Assembly: GCA_963851385.1 (NCBI GenBank)
Contig: CAWKPE010000012.1
Coordinates: 248,001-312,000, forward strand
DNA: 64,000 bases
DNA from: CAWEFA01 sp963851385
GTDB lineage: Bacteria; Bacteroidota; Bacteroidia; Bacteroidales; DTGW01
Reading direction: 5' to 3'
The notes beneath the pieces were generated by a model. The model searched no databases, had not been told where the DNA came from, and saw nothing but the letters and a program-made list of their open reading frames with translations. Made by a program: the position numbers and the translations under genes. Numbering within the stretch: position 1 is the stretch's first letter; each line of letters begins with the position of its first letter. Below are positions 36,913 to 47,269 of this stretch, piece after piece.

Positions 36913-37869
36913 ATGAAGGAAGTTGTTATTGGAGTTGATATTGGTGGTACTTTCACAAAGTACGGCATTATTGACAGAAATGGTAATTGCTTAAAAGAAA
37001 ACAGTATTAACACAAACTCTGGTAATGGAATCAAAGAATTTTTAAAAGATGCCACTAAAGCATTTAAGAATGATTTAGCCAAATTCAATGATGTTAAACT
37101 TAAAGGGATTGGTATTGGAGCTCCCAATGGGAATTATTATAACGGTACCATAGAATTTGCTCCTAATCTAAAGTGGAAAGGAATAATTCCATTGGTCAAA
37201 CTTTTTAAAGAAAATTTTGATGTTCCTATTTTTCTCACTAACGATGCAAATGCTGCTGCAATTGGCGAAATGATTTATGGTAATGCAAAAGAACTTCGTG
37301 ATTTCATAGTTATTACGTTAGGCACCGGACTGGGAAGTGGCATAGTATCGAATGGAGAACTGGTTTATGGTCATGATGGATTTGCAGGTGAAATTGGTCA
37401 TACCATTGTCAGGCATAATGGACGCCAGTGTGGTTGTGGCCGTCGGGGTTGTTTAGAAACTTACGCATCAGCCAGCGGAATTAAACGAACTGTCTATAAA
37501 TTGCTCGCCGATTCACTTGAAGATAGTGCATTACGTTCAGTTAGTTTTAATGAATTGTCAGCTGAAATGATTACTGAAGCCGCTAAGAACGGTGATAAGA
37601 TAGCCCTGGAAGCCTTTGAATACACCGGCAGCATTTTAGGGCAAACTCTTGCAGATTCAATTGCATATACAAGTCCAAAAGTAATTTTCTTATTTGGCGG
37701 ATTGGCAAAAGCAGGAGATTTGATATTAGAGCCAACCCGTAGATACCTGGAAAATAATATACTTAATATTTATAAAGGCAAGGTTAAAGTACTTATTTCA
37801 GGAATGGAAGAACTTAATGCCGCGATAATGGGTGCAGGTGCACTTGCCTGGAAAGAATTGGAAAAATAA
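36913..37869 (+). CDS. ROK family sugar kinase (glucokinase-like)
   Basis: A 318-residue ATP-dependent sugar kinase. The phosphate loop GVDIGGTFTKYGIIDRNG is at residue 6. The catalytic Asp lies in LTNDANAAAIGE near 110, a glycine loop in TLGTGLGSGIV, and the ROK zinc motif in HIVRHNGRQCGCGRRGCLET near 170. Within ROK it is closest in pattern to glucokinase, but N-acetylhexosamine kinases look alike. It is a solitary gene; the box TACTTTTA at about 36854 is one base off the -7 consensus. Confidence 0.85.
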   Translation: MKEVVIGVDIGGTFTKYGIIDRNGNCLKENSINTNSGNGIKEFLKDATKAFKNDLAKFNDVKLKGIGIGAPNGNYYNGTIEFAPNLKWKGIIPLVKLFKENFDVPIFLTNDANAAAIGEMIYGNAKELRDFIVITLGTGLGSGIVSNGELVYGHDGFAGEIGHTIVRHNGRQCGCGRRGCLETYASASGIKRTVYKLLADSLEDSALRSVSFNELSAEMITEAAKNGDKIALEAFEYTGSILGQTLADSIAYTSPKVIFLFGGLAKAGDLILEPTRRYLENNILNIYKGKVKVLISGMEELNAAIMGAGALAWKELEK

Positions 37870-38021
37870 TTTCCTGACAAATTATTTATTCCAAACTCTG
37901 ACAATGACAGGGTTTTTGCCTTATTCTCATCTAATTTGGCCTTTGGATCATTCATTAGACTGGCAGACAGATTTTATTTTACAAAAGTGTTTATTAAAAT
38001 AAAAAATCGGGAGGTCTCATT

Positions 38022-38741
38022 ATGGATAAAATCTTAAATCTTATACAGGATAGAAGATCCTCAGAAACATCGTTCGATGTCAACCATCAGGTTGCAAAAA
38101 AGGATTTATTGCAAATTTTAGAGGCAGGGCGTTGGACACCAACAGCTCACAATATGCAGAATTTTGAAATAGTTGTAATTGATGATAAAAAGCTTTTGGA
38201 AGCTATTGGAAATATTAAACGTCCAATATCAGAAACATTTATTCGAGAGAATTATCAACAATTATCTTTTTCAGAAGAGGAACTACTCAGAAAGAAAACT
38301 GGTCTTTTAGGAACCATGTTTCCACCATCCTGGAGAAACCCGGATTTTAAATTGGACAGTGCCGATGAGAAAGCAAATTCATCAATGCAAAGACCTTTTC
38401 CAACTTGTCCTGTCATGCTGATTGTCGTATTTGATCCCGAAAAAAGAGCGCCTGCTTCGGAAGGTGACTTTTTAGGTATTTTAAGTCTTGGTTGTGTTAT
38501 GGAAAATATGTGGCTCATGGCACATTCTCTCGGGATTGGTTTTCAAATTTTAAGTTCCCTCAGTTCTGACGTGGCAGAAAATGAAATAAAAAAAATCCTC
38601 AATATACCTGAAAAATTAAAAGTTGCTTTTACCTGTCGTTTGGGTTATCCCGATTCAACACCTTCCAAATACATTAGAGTGCGCCGTGATATAAAAGATT
38701 TTGTTCACCTTAACAAGTATAGCAACATGGGCATGGATTGA
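38022..38741 (+). CDS. Nitroreductase family flavoprotein
   Basis: A 239-residue FMN-binding oxidoreductase. The start DKILNLIQDRRSSETSFD and the following LEAGRWTPTAHNMQNFEIVV carry the FMN phosphate and ring contacts of the nitroreductase fold. GCVMENMWLMAHSLGIGFQ near 160 is the conserved helix. The substrate is unknown. A strong ribosome site (GGGAGGT) precedes the ATG. Confidence 0.84.
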   Translation: MDKILNLIQDRRSSETSFDVNHQVAKKDLLQILEAGRWTPTAHNMQNFEIVVIDDKKLLEAIGNIKRPISETFIRENYQQLSFSEEELLRKKTGLLGTMFPPSWRNPDFKLDSADEKANSSMQRPFPTCPVMLIVVFDPEKRAPASEGDFLGILSLGCVMENMWLMAHSLGIGFQILSSLSSDVAENEIKKILNIPEKLKVAFTCRLGYPDSTPSKYIRVRRDIKDFVHLNKYSNMGMD

Positions 38742-38860
38742 TTTATTTAAATTAACTAATTTGCAAATAGACCTAATTTGTGTTTTTGTAGCTGGCAGAT
38801 AATTTCATTAAATTTGCTAAAAATTAGTTTTACAAAATCAAATTTTAATACTATAGAATT

Positions 38861-39607
38861 ATGTACAAAATTGTTTTTTTACGTCATGGCGAGAGCGTTT
38901 GGAATAAAGAGAATCGGTTTACAGGATGGACAGACGTTGATTTATCGGAAAAAGGAATAGAAGAAGCTAAGAATTCCGGTAAAGTACTAAAAGCCGAAGG
39001 TTATACTTTCGATTTGACTTTCACGTCAACATTAAAAAGAGCAATCCGTACGCTCTGGCTTGCAATAGAGGAAATGGATTTATTATGGGTACCTGTAATT
39101 AAAAGTTACACTTTGAATGAAAGACACTATGGAGCACTTCAGGGATTAAATAAAGCAGAAACTGCTGCCAAGCATGGTGAAGAACAGGTGAAAATATGGC
39201 GTCGTAGTTATGATGTGCCGCCTCCTGCGCTCGAAATTAATGATCCGCGTAATCCTGCTTTGTCTCCTATATATAAAGGTATAGATCCTAAAAATCTTCC
39301 TTTGACTGAATCATTGAAAAATACAGTAGCCCGGGCAGTTCCTTTTTGGGAAAGTACAATAATACCTGAAATAAAAGATGGTAAAAAGATAATTGTTGCT
39401 GCACATGGTAATAGTTTGCGTGCTTTAGTAAAATATCTCGACAATGTTTCAGAAAAAGATATTGTTGAACTCAATATTCCTACCGGTATTCCACTGGTTT
39501 ACGAACTTGATGCCAACATGAAACCTATTAAGAGTTATTATCTGGGAGATCAGGAAGCTATAAAGAAAGCAATGGAATCAGTGGCCAATCAAGGAAAAGC
39601 AAAATAG
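38861..39607 (+). CDS. gpmA: 2,3-bisphosphoglycerate-dependent phosphoglycerate mutase
   Basis: A 248-residue glycolytic mutase interconverting 3- and 2-phosphoglycerate. The catalytic His is in VFLRHGESVWNKENRFTGW. The substrate loop LNERHYGALQGLNK and the second His in AAHGNSLRALVKYL are exact family features, and length is normal for the dPGM type. A hairpin follows directly as a probable terminator. Confidence 0.94.
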   Translation: MYKIVFLRHGESVWNKENRFTGWTDVDLSEKGIEEAKNSGKVLKAEGYTFDLTFTSTLKRAIRTLWLAIEEMDLLWVPVIKSYTLNERHYGALQGLNKAETAAKHGEEQVKIWRRSYDVPPPALEINDPRNPALSPIYKGIDPKNLPLTESLKNTVARAVPFWESTIIPEIKDGKKIIVAAHGNSLRALVKYLDNVSEKDIVELNIPTGIPLVYELDANMKPIKSYYLGDQEAIKKAMESVANQGKAK

Positions 39608-39634
39608 GAGAGAAGGGTCTTTTCCCCTCTCTCT
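39606..39634 (+). terminator. Hairpin terminator after gpmA
   Basis: GGAGAGAAGGG and CCCCTCTCTC form a stem with a TCTTTT loop immediately after the gpmA stop. The following bases are only moderately T-rich, so strength is uncertain. Confidence 0.55.
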
Positions 39635-39711
39635 AATATCTTTTCAAAGTGATGAGAAATGAATATGATACACTAATTATTATAGTAATATTCCGATAGA
39701 TTTTCCCTTAA

Positions 39712-40800
39712 ATGAAAGTTCTCTGTATTTTAATTTGTTCTATTCATTTTATTGAGATTTCCACAAAAGCTCAAAATCTAATAAATAATCCAAATTTTGA
39801 CAATTATAGTACTTTTACTGACAGTAATAATAATCTCGTATATAAACCTGATTATTGGTACTATGATAAAAAAGGGCAGAATCATCCAATTTATTATTCT
39901 TCAGATAGATTTCTAAACAAATCTATTAAATATAATTTTCATCCTGATTCAGCACTTATACGACAGGGGAAGAAAGTTAATTATGTAAGCGTTTTAATAT
40001 TACCTAATACCCAAAAAGTATATACGGAATTAAAAGAACGACTAAAAGGAGGACAAAAGTATCATCTCAAGATCGATATTAAAGCTTTTGAACAATCAAA
40101 CTGTTTATCTGATTTATTAATTGGTTTTAAAAATTGTTTATACTGTAATATAGACTCAAGCTTATATCAATTGCAACTTAAAATTCCTGATTCATTATGT
40201 AACAATTCTCTTTTTCATAACTGGGTTACCCTTAATGATGATTTCACCGCTAATGGAAATGAAAAAGTTTTAGTGATAAGTTCAGGTTCACCAAAAGATT
40301 ATTTAAAAATAATTAATTCTAATCTAAATAAATTTATGATTAGAAGCTATGAAGGCCCATTCAGATTGAAATATTTAATAGATAACATTAGTCTCACTGC
40401 TATTACTAATAAAAATGAAAGCTTATTTGTTGATAGAATAGATTCATTAAGAATAGGTGAAAGTATTATTTTACAAAACATTTATTTTGATTTTGACAAA
40501 TACATATTATTGAATAAATCATTTCCTAATTTAGATAGCATTGCTAATTATTTGGCTAAAAACAGAAATATTAGAATTCAGATATTTGGACATACTGATA
40601 ATGTTGGCACCAAAGAATACAATGATGAGTTATCGAATAAACGAGCAAAGTCAGTTGTAGATTATTTGATAAAAAAAGGAATAACTAAAGACAGACTTCA
40701 ATCAACAGGGTTTGGATCAAGATTCCCTATTGATTCAAATGATTCGGAAGAAGGTCGTCAAAAAAATAGAAGAATTGAAATAAAAATTATTTATAAATAA
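39712..40800 (+). CDS. OmpA-family peptidoglycan-binding protein
   Basis: A 362-residue exported protein. A signal peptide (residues 1-21, ending STKA) precedes an N-terminal region starting NLINNPNFDNYSTF that resembles carbohydrate-binding-like beta-sandwich domains. The C-terminal 110 residues form an OmpA domain: NIYFDFDKYILLNKS, then IQIFGHTDNVGTKEYNDELS, with the Asp and Arg of the peptidoglycan site (NKRAKSVVDYLI). It probably links the outer membrane to the wall. It is a single gene. Confidence 0.85.
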   Translation: MKVLCILICSIHFIEISTKAQNLINNPNFDNYSTFTDSNNNLVYKPDYWYYDKKGQNHPIYYSSDRFLNKSIKYNFHPDSALIRQGKKVNYVSVLILPNTQKVYTELKERLKGGQKYHLKIDIKAFEQSNCLSDLLIGFKNCLYCNIDSSLYQLQLKIPDSLCNNSLFHNWVTLNDDFTANGNEKVLVISSGSPKDYLKIINSNLNKFMIRSYEGPFRLKYLIDNISLTAITNKNESLFVDRIDSLRIGESIILQNIYFDFDKYILLNKSFPNLDSIANYLAKNRNIRIQIFGHTDNVGTKEYNDELSNKRAKSVVDYLIKKGITKDRLQSTGFGSRFPIDSNDSEEGRQKNRRIEIKIIYK

Positions 40801-40876
40801 AAGCAAAATGCAACTAGGGATATATGAATGAATGGTGTAGCTATATTAGTTTGTGCATTGATGGATATTCAGGAAA

Positions 40877-41629
40877 CTAACATTTCCTGTTAAAGAACTG
40901 AATAATTTTTGAGAAATTTTTCATAATCAGAGTTATTATACCTCCAATCTTGTGTTCTTTTATAATCCGGTAATCTTCTTTGCTTTTAAGTAAAATATTT
41001 TTTATGCTTCTATTACTTAATCCGCCTGTTCTCATATGAGATATAGTAACAGGCAAATATTTCAATTTTAGACCAGGAGTCCGAAAAACTCTAAGAATAT
41101 AATCATAATCTGCGGATATTTTATAATTGATGTTAAAATACCCGACAGATTTAACGACTTCTTTTTTCAAGAATAAAGTAGGATGAGGTGGCATCCAGCC
41201 TTTTTTCAGAAGCCGGTCATTATAAGGTTTGCTTTTCCAATATCGGATAATTTTCAAAGGGGCATTTTTATCAACATAAAGCAGGTCGCCATAAAGAACG
41301 TCAGCATAAGTTTCTGAAAATGTATCTGCAACAGTTTTTAATACATCACAATTGGCAAATAAATCATCTGAATGCAATATGCCTATAATATCTCCACTTG
41401 CAATCTTTATACCTTTATTTAAAGCATCATAAATTCCGCCATCAGGTTCGCTAATAAAATAAGACAACTGAGGTTTATATTTTTCTATTAGTTTTAATGT
41501 GCCATCAGTCGAACCGCCATCAATAACAATATATTCAATAGGATTATAAGTTTGTGAGAGTACTGATTCAATGCAATTGCCAATATATTTGAAATTGTTA
41601 AATACTGCAGTAATAATGGAAAGTTTCAT
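40877..41629 (-). CDS. Glycosyltransferase family 2 protein
   Basis: A 250-residue GT-A enzyme. It shows LSIITAVFNNFKYIGNCIES, the nucleotide site YIVIDGGSTDGTLKLIEKY, and the acceptor block SEPDGGIYDALNKGIKIASG followed by DIIGILHSDD, where the metal-binding Asp pair sits. This pattern is common in enzymes of surface-glycan assembly. It is cytoplasmic. Donor and acceptor sugars cannot be assigned, and no glycan cluster adjoins it. Confidence 0.87.
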   Translation of the reverse strand: MKLSIITAVFNNFKYIGNCIESVLSQTYNPIEYIVIDGGSTDGTLKLIEKYKPQLSYFISEPDGGIYDALNKGIKIASGDIIGILHSDDLFANCDVLKTVADTFSETYADVLYGDLLYVDKNAPLKIIRYWKSKPYNDRLLKKGWMPPHPTLFLKKEVVKSVGYFNINYKISADYDYILRVFRTPGLKLKYLPVTISHMRTGGLSNRSIKNILLKSKEDYRIIKEHKIGGIITLIMKNFSKIIQFFNRKC

Positions 41630-41650
41630 TACAATTTTTCAAATTCTTTA

Positions 41651-44012
41651 TTATTTCTGTTTAGGAGAAAGATATTTGTTAAGAATGTTGAATAATTCTT
41701 TTATCCGAATAGGTTTACTTAAATAACCATCGCATCCGGCCTGAATCGATTTTTCTTCTTCATCTGCCATAGCAAATGCAGTTTGTGCAATTACAGGTAA
41801 ATCAGGATTTAGTTTTTTTATTTCAACAGTTGCAGTATAACCATCCATTTGTGGCATTTTGCAATCCATAAGAACAATTGAAACATCGGGATTATTTTTT
41901 ACTGCTTCTATAGCTTCAATCCCATTTTTAGCCCAAATTAAGAGAAGCATGTGTATGTTTAAAAATCTGTTTAAAATATAAATAATTTATCTCTTCATCT
42001 TCTGCAATCAAAATGGTTTTACCATTATATAAAGTAACGATATCTTCGGTCGAATTTAAGTTATCTTCGGAAGTTAATTGGCCTTCGATATGGTTATAGG
42101 GAAGGGTAAAATAAAAAGTTGAACCTTTTCCCAGTTCTGAAACAACCCACATTTTTCCACCTAATAATTTTACTAGGTTACTTGATATAGCCAATCCCAG
42201 TCCGGTTCCTTTTTGATTTATATAAAAATTACTATCAAGTACTTGCCCAAAACGTTCAAATATCAATTGCTGCTTATCATTAGGGATGCCAACACCAGTA
42301 TCTTTTACGAAAAATAAGAGATTGTCAGATGCTTCAAGGGTATAACCAAATTCAATAAATCCTTCAAGTGTGAATTTAAAAGCATTTCCAATGAGATTAG
42401 AAATAATTTGTCGCAACCTGAAAGGATCAGTTAAAATGATTGATTCAGCACTTGCCAATCCTACCTTTTTGATAAGCTTAATATGTTCTTTCCCTTCTCT
42501 GGTTCTTGAGGCCTTAAAAGAATCATAAAGCTCTTCCAATATTGCATTGATATTACTTTCGGCAATGCGGATTTTTATCTGTCCGGCTTCAATTTTTGAA
42601 ATATCTATAATATCATCAATAAGGTTTAATAAAGTATTGCCACAACTAATTATGTGATTGAGAAAATCATTTCTTTCTTCGTCTGTCAATTCAGGATTAC
42701 GCATTAAATTTGAGAATCCTATTATACCGTTCATTGGAGTACGAATTTCATGGGACATATTAGCAAGGAAAGCAGTTTTAAGACGGTCAGATTCTTCTGC
42801 CTTTTCCTTTGACTCGCGCAGTTTATCCTCAGCTATACGTTTTTCAGTAATGTCAATTGAAATACCAACCAAACCTGTTATATTTCCATATATATCTTTA
42901 ACTGGTATTTTAGTAGCTGTAACCCAACGATTATTTCCTTCAGCATCTTTCAGTAATTCTACTTTTTCTATCAATGGAATTCCGGTTGACATAATTCTTT
43001 TTTCATCTTCATATGCTGAATTCGCATGTTGTTCGGTGAAGAAATCAAAATCGGATTTACCTATTGCATCTTCGGGTTTTGCAACACCAATTAACTTTGC
43101 CTGGGCTTTATTTATTTTAGTGAAACGGCAATTCAAATCTTTAAAATATATGGTATAAGGAATATAATCCATAAGAACCTGTAAAAAATCACGTTCTTCA
43201 TTAAGTTTTTGGATTATTTCTTTTTGTCTGGATATGTCTCTTGAAATTCCCACCAGCCCAATTACATTTCCTTTGTCATCTTTTATCGGGCTTTTTGAAG
43301 TTGAAACCCATATTTCGGTCTTATCCGGCCTTAATATTTTTTCTTCTTTACTAATTAATGGAACTCCGGTACTTAGAATAAGTTCTTCGTCTTTTAGTTG
43401 TGAATCGGCTTTTTCTTTATCATAATAATCTACATCAGATTTCCCAATTGCATCATACGGATTATTTAGTCCTACTTCTAATGCCTTTGCTTTATTGATT
43501 CTAATAAACCGGCTTTTTACATCTTTGAAATAAATTGTATCTGGAATATTCTCCATAAGTGCTTGCAATAAATCGCGTTCTTTACGAAGAGAATTAAGCG
43601 TTTCAATATTATCCGTAATATTTCTTTCAAAACCCGTAGTACCTAGTATTTCTCCATTAGGGCCAAATAAAGGCGATTTTACCGTAGAGAACCATTCGTT
43701 ATCTCGCTTTGTTTGAAAATTTATTGTTCGCTTTTGTTCTATAACCTTCAAGTCTTCCTGGTGACATTGTTGTGCATAATCATAAGGAAATATTTCAAAT
43801 ACAGTTTTTCCAATAACTTTATTAAAGTCCAGTTTAAATGCTTCAAGATATGGCTGATTGGCATAAAGGTATTTCCCTTCCTTATCTTTGATCCAAGCCA
43901 GGAAAGGGATATTATCTATTATTGAGTTTCTTTCTGCTTCTAATACCCGGAGTTTTTGTTCCAATTCTTTTAATTTCCCGGATAACTCACTCGATGTGGA
44001 TTTTTCCTTCAT
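41651..44012 (-). CDS. Hybrid PAS sensor histidine kinase with receiver domain, one frameshift
   Basis: A soluble hybrid kinase of 786 residues once one extra base near 41935-41941 is removed. Order: short coiled coil (1-25), three PAS domains with PAC tails (about 25-140, 150-265, 275-390), HisKA with the phosphorylated His in FLANMSHEIRTPMNGIIGFS, HATPase_c with NLIGNAFKFT, DTGVGIPNDKQ and GTGLGLAIS, then a receiver domain with the acceptor Asp in VLMDCKMPQMDGY. The frame breaks in the first strand-helix part of the receiver (after FKHTHASL), which otherwise reads on as IWAKNGIEAIEAV. There are no transmembrane segments, and the signal sensed is unknown. Confidence 0.85.
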
Positions 44013-44173
44013 CCAAAATATTTATTTGGAATAAATTTACAGGTAAATTTAATTTTTATTTTATCCTCTTGATAATATTCGATTTTTTTTTTGCCTTTAT
44101 TTATAACATATTTCTGTTAATCTTCTGTAAGCAAAGAGTTTTAATAAATAATGATAAATGTTATCCGGGCACC

Positions 44174-44201
44174 AATGATTATTAAACTTCATTTAATCAT
44201 T
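44174..44201 (-). terminator. Possible hairpin terminator of the alcohol dehydrogenase gene
   Basis: AATGATTA and TAATCATT form an AT-rich eight-pair stem 8-35 bases after the stop codon on the minus strand. There is no clear T-run. Confidence 0.35.
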
Positions 44202-44208
44202 ATCAGTT

Positions 44209-45204
44209 CTACATTTTCAGGACAGCTCTGAAATGTACTTTCGCTGTCATCATTTTTTCATAAGCCAGTGCAGCCTGTTCCAAAGGAAATACTTCTATCA
44301 TTGGAGTAACTTTGGTTAGTACGCTAAAATGGATAGCATCTTCCATTTTCCCTCCGACAAAACCACTGATGGAACGGCCACCTCCCAAAAAAAGCATAGT
44401 TGGAATCTGCATTATGTCCCTGGTTCCGGTAACTATGATCGCTTGACCGTTGCGTCCCAATCCTGGAATCAGATCAGATATGGCTTTACCATTGGGTGCA
44501 GTACAAAGGATAACCCTCGCACCGCCTAACTTCATTAATTCTTTCGCCGTTTCGGCAGAATTGGTATCGATAAAAAAATGAGCACCCAGTTTGTAAGCTA
44601 ATTCTTCCTTTTCTTTACCACGAGATAAGACTACAGTTTTAAATCCTAACTTAACTGCGTATTGTACTGCCAAATGTCCCAATCCACCGAGACCATGAAT
44701 TGCAACCAAGTCTCCTCCTTTAGCTCCACTATACTGTAATGCTCCAAAGGTAGTGCGCCCGGCACAAAGCAACGGCGCTGCCTCCAAAGAATCCAAACTA
44801 TCAGGAATGTTCACCATTACTTCAGGATGGGCTACCATATATTCAGCATAACCCCCGTCAATATGAAGTCCTGTGGTTAAGGACTTTTCGCAAGCCATGA
44901 AATCTCCCCTTCGGCATGCATTGCACTGAAGACAGTGGCCTCCATGCCAGCCTACTCCGACTCTTTGTCCAGCTTTCCAGTTTGTAATTAAAGAGCCAAC
45001 TTTTTCAATTTTTCCTACAACTTCATGGCCCGGAATTATTGGATATTTTATCCCTGGAAAATGACCTTCTTTAGCTATTGCATCACCATGACATATCCCG
45101 CATGCTTCAACTTTTATCAAAACTTCATTATCTCCCGGTTCAGGAATTTCTTGTTTTACTAACTCAAAATCCGCTCCTGCAGTTTTTACCTGGATTGCTT
45201 TCAT
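44209..45204 (-). CDS. Zinc-dependent alcohol dehydrogenase
   Basis: A 331-residue medium-chain dehydrogenase. The catalytic zinc is bound by Cys in EACGICHGD and His in PGHEVVGKIE. The structural zinc ligands are in HCLQCNACRRGDFMAC, and the NAD(P) Rossmann motif is GLGGLGHLAVQYAVKLG. The start ATG 45204 is preferred because GAGG lies just upstream and the family begins MKAIQV; a further ATG at 45213 adds only three residues. Substrate range is unknown. Confidence 0.87.
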   Translation of the reverse strand: MKAIQVKTAGADFELVKQEIPEPGDNEVLIKVEACGICHGDAIAKEGHFPGIKYPIIPGHEVVGKIEKVGSLITNWKAGQRVGVGWHGGHCLQCNACRRGDFMACEKSLTTGLHIDGGYAEYMVAHPEVMVNIPDSLDSLEAAPLLCAGRTTFGALQYSGAKGGDLVAIHGLGGLGHLAVQYAVKLGFKTVVLSRGKEKEELAYKLGAHFFIDTNSAETAKELMKLGGARVILCTAPNGKAISDLIPGLGRNGQAIIVTGTRDIMQIPTMLFLGGGRSISGFVGGKMEDAIHFSVLTKVTPMIEVFPLEQAALAYEKMMTAKVHFRAVLKM

Positions 45205-45422
45205 TAACCTCATAAGATTATCTTTTAAATTTATTATCTAATTTACTGTTTAGAATTGAATATAAGTTATATGTTCATAAAAACATTTGGTAATTTATTG
45301 CTGGCAATTATATTATAAAAGAAGAAACACAAAGGATACAAAGTAAATATAGAAAACTTTGAAAGCTTTGCACACATTGAGGGTAAAGATTTTCAAGGGC
45401 AAATTTTCAATTCCTCCTTTAT

Positions 45423-45431
45423 AAGATATTT
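45423..45431. repeat. Target site duplication, left copy
   Basis: AAGATATTT directly abuts the left end of the insertion sequence and is repeated at 46743-46751 at its right end. Confidence 0.85.
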
Positions 45432-46742
45432 CATTAGTGTCCACTTAAATGTAATTGATTTTCAACTGTATACAATTTAGTTCTTTGACATCTTGGTAAT
45501 CTTGATTTGTAAGTAGTTCTTTTAGAGGTGTTTTATCAAAAAGGGATATGCTTAAAATCTGTAATATTTCGTAGATTGAACGGTCTACTTTCAATTTGTA
45601 ACCAATTATTGTAACCAGACAATAAACAATGATTGCTGAGTAAATTTGTATTTTGACCGCGTTAGGGGTTGTTCCCCAAAACGATTTTATCTTCAGATGC
45701 TGTTTTATCCATTTGAAAAACAATTCAACTTTCCAGCGATATTTGTAAAGTAGTGCAATTTCATGAGCACGTAGATCAAAGTTATTTGTTAAAAACACAA
45801 GGGTTTTGCCGGTTTCTTCATCATAATACTTGATCTTCCGAAGTTTTTCTGGGTAATCTTTAATGAATAAAAGCCTTCAAGTTTTCCAATCTGATCGGAA
45901 AGCACACCGCTTTCTTTTTTATTTCGTTGGAGTACATCCGCTTAAATCTGAAGTTTGATTTCGTTCGGGTTACAAAATATGCTGAATGCAAGTGTATCTT
46001 GAATAACCTCTTAAAATCAATATAACCACGATCAAGAATGTAATATCCCCCTGGTTCGTAATGTGAGTAAATCCAGGAGATTTACATCATGTACCGAAGC
46101 TTTGGTTATATAGATACAAGTAGGTATAGAAGTTTTAACATCATACAGGGTATGCAACTTCACTCCGCCTTTGGCTTTGCGGAACTCCGCCCACCAGAAG
46201 ACACTCAGGCATAAATCAATGGTAGAAGAATCAAAGGCATAGACATTCGATTTGATGTTAAGATCAAAGTCTTTAATTGCTGATGATTTTCTGGCTTCAT
46301 TAATCAGATGATAAGCAAACTCTTCAAATATTTTATAGTTACGCTTTTCATTTGCTTTGGCCAGGTTTGATCGGGTGACATTCTTGCCAAAACCCAAATG
46401 ATAATATTTGGATTTATGAGCATCTAGCCCAATCATCAAATCACGCATACTCTCTCTTCCTGTTAGTTGACCAAATAGCATACATAAAAGCTGATTCCAA
46501 CAAGTAAAAAACCTAACGTGCTTATTCCCGTTGTATTTATCAACAAGACAATCGAAAACACGTTTAGGAAGAAAATCTGTAAGTTGAGAGTAAACATATT
46601 TGCCTTGATTCATGGTTTCTAGCTTTTCACAAAGCTAAAAACCAACTTTTCAATTCAAATCGACACGTGACAAAAAAGCTCTGCAAACTCGATTTACAAA
46701 GAATTTCAAAGAACGATATTTAATTTTTAGTGGACACTAATG
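45432..46742. mobile_element. IS4-family insertion sequence, 1311 bp
   Basis: The ends CATTAGTGTCCACT (from 45432) and AGTGGACACTAATG (to 46742) are exact 14-bp inverted repeats. A 9-bp direct repeat AAGATATTT flanks both ends, within the 9-12 bp usual for IS4. One transposase gene fills the element on the minus strand. The perfect duplication suggests a recent insertion. Confidence 0.88.
45445..46613 (-). pseudogene. IS4-family DDE transposase, interrupted by three frameshifts
   Basis: The N-terminal part, from MNQGKYVYSQLTDFLPKRVF through MRDLMIGLDAHKSKYYHLGF, is the DUF4372-type lead of IS4 transposases. The first catalytic Asp is in VYAFDSSTIDLCL, and a second block in YYILDRGYIDFKRL. 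The Glu region is in YKYRWKVELFFKWIKQHLK, the Y-(2)-R-(3)-E-(6)-K signature. Breaks lie near 46057-46068, 45911-45920 (an A-run) and 45855-45862. Corrected length is about 389 residues. With intact element ends and target repeats, sequencing error may be the cause rather than decay. Confidence 0.82.
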
Positions 46743-46751
46743 AAGATATTT
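46743..46751. repeat. Target site duplication, right copy
   Basis: Second copy of AAGATATTT, abutting the right end of the insertion sequence. Confidence 0.85.
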
Positions 46752-46758
46752 ATAAACA

Positions 46759-46945
46759 TTACCCTATACTAAATTTTCTGTTTCTTTTTGGCATTTTAAT
46801 ACTAAGTAACTTTCTTCTTTCCAAAAGTATTCGTCTTAGTAATTCCTCAGCCAGTTCATCATAGGGATACTAGGCGGCCAATCTCTTTTACAAGTGGAAA
46901 TAAATTCTTCTTCTAACGACTGTGGACGATGAAATGTCAACTGTC
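46759..46945 (-). pseudogene. Relic resembling the spacer of a type I restriction specificity subunit
   Basis: On the minus strand two overlapping frames give FHRPQSLEEEFISTCKRDWP then, after a shift, YDELAEELLRRILLERRKL. The latter resembles the conserved central region of HsdS (pattern DExAEELLxRIxxER). There is no start codon, target-recognition domain or neighbouring HsdM or HsdR. It directly adjoins the insertion sequence and is best seen as a short fragment. The assignment is tentative. The rest of the gap up to 47269 is noncoding apart from a promoter box. Confidence 0.3.
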
Positions 46946-47048
46946 AACCAATGTTTACAATTAGTAATTCGTAATCAGTAATTAGTCATTAATCATTCTC
47001 TTTTGGTAAAATTTAGCATAATTTTCCTGTCAATTTTTCCAAAAAAAT

Positions 47049-47056
47049 TACCTTTG
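47049..47056 (+). promoter_or_regulatory. Candidate -7 box of the Ehr-like operon
   Basis: TACCTTTG matches TAnnTTTG. It lies 213 bases before the first gene of the cluster, so the leader would be long. No matching -33 element was identified. Confidence 0.35.
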
Positions 47057-47269
47057 TATCTTCAAATTTAAAGTGGGATATACTCTCATAATATTGATGA
47101 ACTATCGGTTACTGAATTGTGGAATAAAATACTGACTGCTTTTACTATTTTTTCTTCTGGATTTTCGAACATATTTATTTTATGTAATCCTGAAATAAAT
47201 ACAGCCAATTCCTCGTAGTAATTTTTCAGTAGGCTATTAATTCTAAGTTTTATTTAGTTAAAATAAAAT

